Below are positions 1 to 5,298 of a stretch of 5,714 nt of DNA, one piece after another. The notes under the pieces were generated by a model, which saw only the letters and a list, made by a program, of their open reading frames with translations, ran no database searches and was not told the DNA's origin. The DNA is from UBA4661 sp002405405 (GTDB lineage: Bacteria; Bacteroidota; Ignavibacteria; Kapaibacteriales; UBA4661): assembly GCA_036847245.1 (NCBI GenBank), contig DAIUAL010000223.1, positions 1 to 5,714 on the forward strand, written 5' to 3'. A program made the translations under genes and the position numbers. Each line of letters starts with the position of its first letter. Position 1 is the first letter of the stretch.

Positions 1-23
1 AACAAACAACATTGTACTTCAAA

Positions 24-29
24 TATAAT
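24..29 (+). promoter_or_regulatory. candidate -10 element for trxA
   Basis: A perfect TATAAT hexamer lies 42 bases before the trxA start codon and 12 bases before the TTTCAC box. Any -35 element at normal spacing would fall at the very edge of the window, and nothing convincing is visible there. If the hexamer is real, transcription would begin near 36-40, in the T-rich stretch just before the TTTCAC box. The call rests on the hexamer alone, in AT-rich sequence. Confidence 0.3.
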
Positions 30-41
30 TCTTCTTTTTTC

Positions 42-47
42 TTTCAC
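42..47 (+). promoter_or_regulatory. TTTCAC leader box of trxA
   Basis: The TTTCAC hexamer, in a pyrimidine-rich stretch, ends 24 bases before the trxA ATG. It is the first of a series of identical boxes upstream of most genes in this window. It has no known function that I recognise. Position suggests a transcript-leader or transcription-start element. Confidence 0.4.
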
Positions 48-71
48 GAGGATTTCTCAACGAGGGACATT

Positions 72-401
72 ATGGCGCATCCTCTGCATTTAACTGATGA
101 TAACTTCTCTAGCGAAGTGTTGAAATCATCACATCCGGTTTTAGTTGATTTTTGGGCAACATGGTGCGGTCCGTGCCGTATGATTGCTCCGATCATCGAA
201 GAATTAGCCGGCGAATTTGATGGCAAAGTAAAAATCGGCAAACTTGATGTCGATAACAACAGTCGTGTAGCTACTGAGTTTGGTATTCGCTCGATTCCGG
301 CACTACTCATTTTCAAAGATGGCAAAGTAGTTGACCAAATTATCGGTGCTGTGCCAAAAGCACGAATTGTCGAGAAACTCAATGCCGTCGCAACAAACTG
401 A
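72..401 (+). CDS. trxA: thioredoxin
   Basis: Small cytoplasmic thiol-disulfide oxidoreductase that reduces protein disulfides and is itself recycled by thioredoxin reductase. The 109-residue product has the whole thioredoxin fold with the same numbering as the E. coli protein: Asp26, Trp28, the active-site motif Trp31-Cys32-Gly33-Pro34-Cys35, Pro40, Lys57, Asp61, the cis-proline at Ile75-Pro76, and Gly84 and Gly92. The length fits the usual 105-110 residues, and there is no signal peptide or fusion. The start at 72 is chosen because it gives the exact family N-terminus. The frame is open back to a TTG at 12, but that would add 20 Phe/Ser-rich residues that are really leader sequence. A GAGGGA stretch 5 bases upstream is the closest thing to a Shine-Dalgarno in the window. 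The gene appears monocistronic, with a terminator about 50 bases downstream. Confidence 0.97.
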   Translation: MAHPLHLTDDNFSSEVLKSSHPVLVDFWATWCGPCRMIAPIIEELAGEFDGKVKIGKLDVDNNSRVATEFGIRSIPALLIFKDGKVVDQIIGAVPKARIVEKLNAVATN

Positions 402-448
402 TATGACGCAATATGCTTCGTTTGCTTGCTGATGCATAATGAAAAACA

Positions 449-486
449 GGCAGGTTTTCGTTGCTGAGACTTGCCTTTTTTCTTTT
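449..486 (+). terminator. Rho-independent terminator after trxA
   Basis: GGCAGG (449-454) pairs with CTTGCC (470-475), with one G-T pair, around a 15-base loop. A run of six T (476-481) and four more T follow. The stem is only moderate, but the position 48 bases past the trxA stop and the T-tract fit an intrinsic terminator that separates trxA from the dehydratase gene. Confidence 0.65.
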
Positions 487-524
487 CCACAATGTATTTC
501 TTGATCGTATTTCTTCATTCCTCT

Positions 525-530
525 TTTCAC
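525..530 (+). promoter_or_regulatory. TTTCAC leader box of the dehydratase gene
   Basis: TTTCAC inside the pyrimidine-rich run CTCTTTTCACCC, ending 12 bases before the ATG at 543. It matches the box upstream of the other genes and shares the following CC with the one before the phosphohexomutase. No Shine-Dalgarno lies between this box and the start codon. Confidence 0.4.
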
Positions 531-542
531 CCAAACTCCTCT

Positions 543-836
543 ATGCCACGTCCTTCATTACTTTCATCTGAAGCCCTTGCCGCAGAACTTATCAATGTCC
601 CTGAGTGGACACACAACAGTTCCAGCATTGAGCGCACTATTGTTGCACAGTCTTTTGCTCATGCTACAAGTCTGATCGTTCAGATTGCTTTTAGTGCAGA
701 GTCTCTGGATCATCATCCCGACATCTTCCTTCATGGGTGGAATAAACTACGCATTACACTATCTACCCATGACCAAGGTGGATTGACAGAACTTGATTTT
801 GCGCTTGCAAAACGTATTGATGCTATCGTATCTTGA
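543..836 (+). CDS. phhB: pterin-4a-carbinolamine dehydratase (4a-hydroxytetrahydrobiopterin dehydratase)
   Basis: Family enzyme that dehydrates 4a-hydroxytetrahydropterin to the quinonoid dihydropterin (EC 4.2.1.96), recycling the cofactor of aromatic amino acid hydroxylases. The 97-residue product has the family signature Glu53-x3-His57-His58-Pro59-Asp60, the following HGWNK segment, and Thr75-His76-Asp77 with GGLTELD (79-85). The three histidines match the catalytic trio known from the family. The spacing between the first and last histidine is 19 residues, one more than in the mammalian enzyme, because of the GW insertion I recall from many bacterial members. Length is normal at about 95-110 residues. 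The ATG at 543 gives the family N-terminus; a TTG at 471 in the same frame would run through the trxA terminator. No phenylalanine hydroxylase is next to it, so the pterin it serves here is unknown. Many bacteria carry this gene without a hydroxylase. It appears to be transcribed alone. Confidence 0.93.
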   Translation: MPRPSLLSSEALAAELINVPEWTHNSSSIERTIVAQSFAHATSLIVQIAFSAESLDHHPDIFLHGWNKLRITLSTHDQGGLTELDFALAKRIDAIVS

Positions 837-884
837 AGAGAGAAGTTGAAAACTTAGATTATCATTTGTAACTCCATGGTTTTG

Positions 885-890
885 TTTCAC
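885..890 (+). promoter_or_regulatory. additional TTTCAC box in the gap before eno
   Basis: A TTTCAC copy inside TTTGTTTCAC, 143 bases before the eno start and 48 bases after the dehydratase stop. The eno-proximal copy has the same four bases in front (TTTGTTTCAC at 1006-1015), so the two share a 10-mer. An ATG follows at 896, opening a 43-codon frame to 1027 with no recognisable product. It could mark a second transcript start for eno or a small unannotated gene, or be chance. Confidence 0.25.
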
Positions 891-973
891 GCTGTATGTA
901 CTTGCTGTGTGCTTTTCGGCTTCCACTTTTTGTGCGCGCATCTTGTACTTGCTTCTCCCAAAAATTCACACCC

Positions 974-1003
974 ATAAGATTGACCTATAAGATTTATAAG
1001 GTT
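974..1003 (+). repeat. three ATAAG(A/G)TT copies upstream of eno
   Basis: ATAAGATT at 974-981, ATAAGATT at 987-994 and ATAAGGTT at 996-1003, all in the same direction. The copies are 13 and 9 bases apart, and the last ends 30 bases before the eno ATG. The second and third include TATAAG, a plausible -10 hexamer (986-991 and 995-1000). A TTGACC at 980-985 looks like a -35, but its spacing to either hexamer is too short for a normal promoter. The cluster is either a promoter with iterated -10-like sites or binding sites for a regulator. Confidence 0.4.
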
Positions 1004-1009
1004 TTTTTG

Positions 1010-1015
1010 TTTCAC
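1010..1015 (+). promoter_or_regulatory. TTTCAC leader box of eno
   Basis: TTTCAC directly after a T-run, ending 18 bases before the eno ATG and starting 10 bases after the last TATAAG hexamer. That places it close to where transcription would begin if that hexamer is the -10. No Shine-Dalgarno lies between the box and the start codon. Confidence 0.4.
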
Positions 1016-1033
1016 TCTTTTATTTGATGTTGT

Positions 1034-2320
1034 ATGGCACAAATTGTTGACTTGCAAGCCCGTGAAATCCTTGATTCACGCGGCAATCCGACCGTCGAAG
1101 TTGACGTATATTTAGATGATGATTCATTTGGTCGTGCGGCTGTCCCTTCGGGTGCAAGTACCGGTGAGCACGAAGCCGTAGAACTACGCGATGGCGATAA
1201 ATCTCGCTATCTCGGCAAAGGTGTTTTGCAAGCAGTGGAAAATGTCAATGGTACTATTGGCGACGCGCTTGCCGGCATGGATGCCGATGATCAAACCGGT
1301 ATCGATCTTACCATGATCGAAATGGATGGTACAGAAAATAAATCCAAGCTTGGTGCAAATGCTATGCTTGCCGTATCAATGGCTGTTGCCAAAGCCGCAG
1401 CAGTTTCTCGTGGACTTCCACTATATCGCTATGTTGGTGGAATCAACGGTGTTACTCTTCCGGTACCTCTGATGAATATCATCAATGGTGGTGCCCATGC
1501 CGATAACAATGTCGATTTTCAAGAATTCATGATTGTACCGCATAATGCTGAAACCTTTAGCGATGCATTACGCATGGGTACAGAAGTATTCCATCATTTG
1601 AAATCCGTTCTCAAAGGCAAAAAATACAACACTGCCGTTGGCGATGAAGGTGGCTTTGCTCCATCATTAACTTCGAACGAAGAAGCACTCGCTGTCATCA
1701 TGGAAGCAATACAAAAAGCCGGCTATGAACCCGGACGCGACATTTCTTTAGCACTCGATGTTGCCTCCAGCGAAATGTATCAAAAAGATGGTACCTACCT
1801 TATGTACAAATCAACACAAAAGGTTTTGAGTGTTGATGAGATGATTGGTTGGTATGCCGATATGTGCTCGCAATACCCGATTATTTCTATTGAAGATGGT
1901 TTGGCAGAAAATGACTGGGCAGGATGGAAAAAATTTACCGATGCTCTCGGTAATAAAGTTCAACTTGTTGGTGATGATCTTTTTGTGACGAATGTAAAAT
2001 TCCTTGAGCGCGGCATCAATGAGGGTGTAGGTAATTCTATTCTTGTCAAAGTCAATCAAATCGGCACACTCACAGAAACCTTGCAAACAGTTGCCTTGGC
2101 ACAGCGCAATGGTTACACGACGATTTTATCGCACCGATCAGGTGAAACAGAAGATGCAACAATTGCGGATCTTGCCGTAGCAACGAATGCCGGACAAATT
2201 AAAACCGGATCGGCAAGCCGAAGCGATCGCATGGCTAAATACAATCAACTTCTCCGTATCGAAGAAGAACTCGGCGATGCGGCACGTTTTGCCGGTCGTA
2301 GTGCTTTTAAGCAACGCTAA
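1034..2320 (+). CDS. eno: enolase (phosphopyruvate hydratase)
   Basis: Cytoplasmic glycolytic enzyme that interconverts 2-phosphoglycerate and phosphoenolpyruvate (EC 4.2.1.11), normally a dimer or octamer needing Mg2+. The 428-residue product is full length for the family (about 420-435). Visible landmarks are the N-terminal AREILDSRGNPTVEV segment, the mobile loop Ser39-Gly-Ala-Ser-Thr-Gly44, Gly153-Ala-His155, catalytic Glu164 (DFQEF) and Glu205 (GDEGG), metal ligands Asp242, Glu287 and Asp314, the catalytic base Lys339 (LVKVNQIGT), His367-Arg368-Ser369, and Lys390 in QIKTGS. All active-site residues are present. The ATG at 1034 gives the standard family start; the leader lacks a Shine-Dalgarno. 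The next gene begins 53 bases on with no terminator, so the two are probably co-transcribed. Confidence 0.99.
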   Translation: MAQIVDLQAREILDSRGNPTVEVDVYLDDDSFGRAAVPSGASTGEHEAVELRDGDKSRYLGKGVLQAVENVNGTIGDALAGMDADDQTGIDLTMIEMDGTENKSKLGANAMLAVSMAVAKAAAVSRGLPLYRYVGGINGVTLPVPLMNIINGGAHADNNVDFQEFMIVPHNAETFSDALRMGTEVFHHLKSVLKGKKYNTAVGDEGGFAPSLTSNEEALAVIMEAIQKAGYEPGRDISLALDVASSEMYQKDGTYLMYKSTQKVLSVDEMIGWYADMCSQYPIISIEDGLAENDWAGWKKFTDALGNKVQLVGDDLFVTNVKFLERGINEGVGNSILVKVNQIGTLTETLQTVALAQRNGYTTILSHRSGETEDATIADLAVATNAGQIKTGSASRSDRMAKYNQLLRIEEELGDAARFAGRSAFKQR

Positions 2321-2350
2321 TTGTAGTCAGCAAAAAAATCATCAATTTTA

Positions 2351-2356
2351 TTTCAC
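2351..2356 (+). promoter_or_regulatory. TTTCAC leader box of the phosphohexomutase locus
   Basis: TTTCAC followed by CC, ending 17 bases before the ATG at 2374 in the 53-base eno-phosphohexomutase gap. It occurs here even though the gene is probably in an operon with eno. That would favour a role in translation or RNA processing over a role purely in the promoter, unless the gene has its own start site. Confidence 0.4.
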
Positions 2357-2373
2357 CCTTTTGGAATTGACCT

Positions 2374-2484
2374 ATGATTGTCTTTGGAACAGATGGCTGG
2401 CGTGGCATTATTGCCCGCGACTATACTTTTGAAAATGTACGCTATGTTGCACTTTCAACAGCACTCTACGCAATAAAACTCTAA
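2374..2484 (+). pseudogene. N-terminal fragment of the phosphohexomutase, ended by in-frame TAA
   Basis: From the ATG at 2374 the frame reads 36 residues beginning MIVFGTDGWRGIIARD and then meets TAA at 2482-2484. FGTDGWRG is the conserved N-terminal motif of the alpha-D-phosphohexomutase family, and its aspartate/arginine region contributes to the active site. The frame continues without any shift as KKPTLVIGYDARF, which is the normal next segment of the family, so one base substitution making TAA explains the break. TAA also ends eno, so it is read as stop here. This piece alone is too short to function. The start has a TTTCAC box 17 bases upstream like its neighbours, which supports 2374 as the original start of the gene. 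Confidence 0.85.
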
Positions 2485-2496
2485 AAGAAACCTACG

Positions 2497-3768
2497 TTGG
2501 TGATTGGATACGATGCGCGATTCCTGTCCAAAGAATTCGCCGCCGAAGCCGCTTGTGTGATGGCTTCAAAAGGTGTTGTCGTACATCTAACCGATAAGAT
2601 TTCTTCGACACCGCAAGTATCTTTTGCAACCAAACAAAAGAAAGCAACACTCGGTGTGATTATTACGGCGAGCCATAATCCTGCCGAATACAATGGTTAC
2701 AAGCTCAAGAGCAATATCGGTGGACCTGCTTTTCCCGAACAGATCGCAGCTCTTGAAAAAGAGTTAGAAGGTATCGTAGCGAAAAAGTCTGACATCAAAA
2801 TCAAAGCCATTGAAGAGTATGTCAAGGAGAAAACAGTAAAATACTTCGACGCAAAAGAGTCATATTTACGCTATATCAAACGCAAAATTGATTTTGATGC
2901 TATCAGTGCTGCAAAATTGAAAGTAATGTATGATCCTATGCACGGTTCGGGTATTTACACGATAAAAGAATTACTCCACGATGTTGATGAAATTCATGCC
3001 GATTTCAATCCCTCTTTTGGCGACTTACACCATCCTGAGCCAATGGCAGAATATCTCCCACAGCTCATGGAGCGCATGAAATCAGGGCAGTACGCAATTG
3101 GTCTTGCTACCGATGGCGATGCCGACCGAATCGGCGCATTTGATGAAAAAGGTAACTTTGTCGATTCACACAAAATTTTTGTTCTCCTGATGAAATACCT
3201 CTACGAGAACAAGAAAAAACGCGGCTTAGTTGCTAAAAATGTTGCCCTGACCTCGATGGTAAATCTCTATTGTGCAAAGCACAATATCCCACTTGTCGAA
3301 ACTGCTGTTGGGTTCAAGCATGTTAGCAAACTGATGGCGACCGAGAAGGTTCTCATCGGCGGCGAAGAGTCTGGCGGCTTAGGTACGATTGTTCATATTC
3401 CCGAGCGCGATGGTCTCTTCAATGGACTGCTTCTTTTGGAGATGGTTGCCGTAACGAAGAAACCTTTAAGCGTTCTCGTTGATGAACTTGAAGCAGAGTT
3501 TGGTGTTCATCGTTATCGTCGCCGCGATGTGCGTGTAACGCAAAAGACCAAACAAGATATTCTTAAAGCGGCGGCACGTAGTCCTAAAAAATTGGGTCGC
3601 TATGATGTCGAACGTATTGAAACTCGTGATGGTTATAAATTTTTTGTCAAAGGTGGTTGGTTGCTTATTCGCGCATCAGGTACAGAACCACTAGTACGCT
3701 TTTATGCCGAAGCAGAGAACATGACACAAGTCAATGAGCTTTTAGATGAAGGCTTAAAGCTGAAATAG
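2497..3768 (+). CDS. phosphoglucomutase/phosphomannomutase family protein, body of an interrupted gene
   Basis: Alpha-D-phosphohexomutase, a cytoplasmic enzyme family that moves phosphate between C1 and C6 of hexose phosphates via a phosphoserine. Whether it prefers glucose, mannose or glucosamine phosphate cannot be told from sequence. Counting codons from 2374, it has the catalytic phosphoserine Ser100 in TASHNP (98-103), the metal loop Asp247-Gly-Asp249-Ala-Asp251-Arg, the sugar-binding loop GGEESGG (329-335) and the phosphate-binding RASGTEPLVRFY (433-444). The whole locus would encode about 464 residues, normal for the family. The open part starts after TAA 2482-2484; the first possible starts are TTG 2497, GTG 2500 and ATG 2560, none with a ribosome-binding site. 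A product from there lacks the FGTDGWRG segment and is probably impaired. The rest is intact with no further stop or shift, so the break is recent, a sequencing error, or bypassed. Confidence 0.9.
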   Translation: MVIGYDARFLSKEFAAEAACVMASKGVVVHLTDKISSTPQVSFATKQKKATLGVIITASHNPAEYNGYKLKSNIGGPAFPEQIAALEKELEGIVAKKSDIKIKAIEEYVKEKTVKYFDAKESYLRYIKRKIDFDAISAAKLKVMYDPMHGSGIYTIKELLHDVDEIHADFNPSFGDLHHPEPMAEYLPQLMERMKSGQYAIGLATDGDADRIGAFDEKGNFVDSHKIFVLLMKYLYENKKKRGLVAKNVALTSMVNLYCAKHNIPLVETAVGFKHVSKLMATEKVLIGGEESGGLGTIVHIPERDGLFNGLLLLEMVAVTKKPLSVLVDELEAEFGVHRYRRRDVRVTQKTKQDILKAAARSPKKLGRYDVERIETRDGYKFFVKGGWLLIRASGTEPLVRFYAEAENMTQVNELLDEGLKLK

Positions 3769-3788
3769 CATTAATAGCTGTAGCAATG

Positions 3789-3830
3789 AAAAAACCGCCC
3801 TAGTCACGACGATATAGGGCGTTTTTTTTT
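3789..3830. terminator. bidirectional Rho-independent terminator
   Basis: CGCCCTA (3796-3802) pairs perfectly with TAGGGCG (3815-3821) around a 12-base loop. Nine T (3822-3830) follow, and six A (3789-3794) precede it. It therefore works as an intrinsic terminator on both strands, in the 88-base gap between the convergent phosphohexomutase (stop 3768) and acyltransferase (stop 3857, minus strand). Confidence 0.9.
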
Positions 3831-3856
3831 ACAGTCTATTTCTGAACTTATCAGAT

Positions 3857-4990
3857 TCATACTGCCTTGTGTGACTGTTCTTTTATACCTCTATCACCTG
3901 TAAGAATAGCATAAACAGAGGGCAATAGTGTTCGTAGAATAAAACCAACACTAATACATATCGCAATGACCATAACAGGCAGTAAGAGATAGGAGAGTAT
4001 GCTCGCTACCATGGTACTTCTGAGCAGAACAAGCGAAGGCTCAATCATATAATTAATCAGCGGCACATGCAAAGCATACACGATAAACGAAAAGCTCGAG
4101 CACCAAACAAACCATTGTTTTCTCATTGCTCCTCGGACAACCATATCGCTACCAAACCAGCACACAATAAGTCCAAGAACCACCGTGCTTTTGTGCAGTA
4201 GAATCAATATTGACTCCGTCGCAAAGTCACCTATCCATGCCTTGCCATTGAAGGCAAGCCATGTTTTGATAAAAAGCAAAACAATCCACAGTGGTCCCAT
4301 CAAAGACAGACGCATCCACGTGCGTGGTTGCTCTAGTGAGATATTATTTTTTTGCATCCATATTCCTAGTGTAAAAAATAGGAGACCTTCGCCTTCAACG
4401 ATATAAAAATGCATCATTAATAACCATACAATACCCACAATGCTAAACCATGTTTTCGGTGCTTTTTGGAGAATAGTGACAAAAAAGGGATAGAGGAGAT
4501 TGTACATGAACAAACATCGAATAAACCATAACTGAAACGCCAAAGGATAGAATACCCAACGAATAGCAATATCGTGCCATGAACGTTGCTCAATCGGTGT
4601 ATAACTTTCACCCCAAAGAGATGCTGTTGTGATTGCCCATTGCCCCCAAGCAGTGAACTGAAAAAGCCATGTGATACCAAGTGCGATTATTCCCCAGAGG
4701 ACATACGGAACCAACAAGGTGCGAATACGTTTTCGAATACGCACTGCATGGGCAGTTGTATCGCCCATGGCAAAGAGATATCCGGAAATGACAAAAAGCA
4801 TCGGGATTCGAAACCGAAAAAGCCCGTTGGCAGTGAAGTACTGAAAAAAAGCACTCACATTTATTAGCTCTTGAATCGTCGTCATGGGTTGGAGATAACG
4901 ACCTTCGACATTATACCCATGAACAAAGACAAGCAGAAGCATGGAGACAAATGACCAGAATCGAAATTTTTGACTGACAAAAGAGTTCAT
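3857..4990 (-). CDS. membrane acyltransferase, acyltransferase-3 family
   Basis: Integral membrane protein of 377 residues with about ten hydrophobic segments (roughly 10-27, 56-75, 92-113, 145-173, 182-212, 229-245, 259-279, 293-315 and 328-355, some of them double). The family transfers acetyl or other acyl groups to sugars of surface polysaccharides, lipopolysaccharide or other extracytoplasmic acceptors. Family marks visible are His24 at the end of the first segment (the conserved catalytic histidine, with Arg10 before it), the RIPMLFVISGYLF segment (61-73), RIRTLLVPYVLW (88-99), QLWFIRCL (153-160) and the C-terminal YALHVPL with His308. The acceptor cannot be predicted. No glycan-synthesis genes adjoin it; it stands alone on the minus strand between housekeeping genes. 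The start at 4990 places a TTTCAC box at the usual distance and keeps the complete first segment. There is no Shine-Dalgarno. Confidence 0.9.
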   Translation of the reverse strand: MNSFVSQKFRFWSFVSMLLLVFVHGYNVEGRYLQPMTTIQELINVSAFFQYFTANGLFRFRIPMLFVISGYLFAMGDTTAHAVRIRKRIRTLLVPYVLWGIIALGITWLFQFTAWGQWAITTASLWGESYTPIEQRSWHDIAIRWVFYPLAFQLWFIRCLFMYNLLYPFFVTILQKAPKTWFSIVGIVWLLMMHFYIVEGEGLLFFTLGIWMQKNNISLEQPRTWMRLSLMGPLWIVLLFIKTWLAFNGKAWIGDFATESILILLHKSTVVLGLIVCWFGSDMVVRGAMRKQWFVWCSSFSFIVYALHVPLINYMIEPSLVLLRSTMVASILSYLLLPVMVIAICISVGFILRTLLPSVYAILTGDRGIKEQSHKAV

Positions 4991-5013
4991 AGTGATGATG
5001 AGAAAAATATGCT

Positions 5014-5019
5014 GTGAAA
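5014..5019 (-). promoter_or_regulatory. TTTCAC leader box of the acyltransferase gene
   Basis: Read on the minus strand this is CTTTCAC, ending 23 bases before the ATG at 4990. It is the only copy of the box in a gap on the minus strand, and it points toward the only minus-strand gene, which argues that the orientation has meaning. Confidence 0.4.
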
Positions 5020-5203
5020 GGTAGTCGACAACCAGAAGGACTCAAAATCAATCATGGAAATAAATAGTGTGGTATACATCTCATCAGGATTAGAAGAGCA
5101 TACGATAAGGGTACGACAAAGCACTAACATAGTTGCAATCACTTCCCCCATGCTTTAAAAGAAAGGATTGAAACTCACTTGATTTTTTTATTCTTGCATA
5201 TTG

Positions 5204-5215
5204 GCTTTCGAAAGC
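5204..5215. repeat. 12-base perfect palindrome, possible operator
   Basis: GCTTTCGAAAGC reads the same on both strands. It lies 83 bases upstream of the cytochrome start and about 20 bases before the TATAAC hexamer. The size and symmetry would fit a dimeric regulator's site. There is no second copy in the window, so it may be coincidental. Confidence 0.25.
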
Positions 5216-5298
5216 ATCACCATCGGCAATCTTTGTATAACTGTCTCCGCATTACAATTTTCCATCCTCATTCCTCACACCATTTTTACGTTTTAACT

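Larger units (their letters stand above)
4991..5298. other. 308-base divergent intergenic region
   Basis: This is the gap between the acyltransferase (-) and the cytochrome (+). It holds the acyltransferase TTTCAC box (5014-5019, minus), a 12-base perfect palindrome (5204-5215), a TATAAC hexamer at 5236-5241 that could be a -10 for the cytochrome, and a pyrimidine-rich leader with TCCTCAC (5272-5278) ending 20 bases before the cytochrome ATG. A 34-codon frame at 5054-5158 encodes nothing recognisable. I see no RNA gene or riboswitch-like fold. Both promoters presumably lie here. Confidence 0.5.

Noticed and set aside
12..71. N-terminal extension of thioredoxin from TTG 12
   Set aside because: The added residues match nothing in the family and come from T-rich leader. 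The ATG at 72 gives the exact thioredoxin N-terminus and numbering.
44..490. 148-codon frame on the minus strand across trxA
   Set aside because: It lies opposite a clear thioredoxin gene, has no recognisable domain and runs through the terminator: a shadow frame.
471..542. Upstream TTG start for the pterin dehydratase
   Set aside because: It begins inside the trxA terminator hairpin and adds a Phe-rich stretch. The ATG at 543 gives the normal family length.
843..855. AAGTT-GAA-AACTT hairpin just after the dehydratase stop as a terminator
   Set aside because: The stem is only five AT-rich pairs with a three-base loop and has no T-run, so it is too weak to call.
876..977. 33-codon Cys-rich frame from ATG 876
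   Set aside because: It overlaps the box at 885 and another frame, has no upstream signal and matches no known small-protein family.
2374..3768. Reassignment of TAA to a sense codon
   Set aside because: TAA ends eno at 2318-2320 at the expected family C-terminus, so TAA is a normal stop in this genome.
4586..4867. Frames opposite or inside the acyltransferase, including one of 93 codons on the plus strand
   Set aside because: They overlap a well-supported membrane protein and show no family features; they are a by-product of its base composition.
5054..5158. 34-codon frame in the divergent gap
   Set aside because: No ribosome-binding site, no TTTCAC box at the usual distance and no recognisable sequence; this length is expected by chance.
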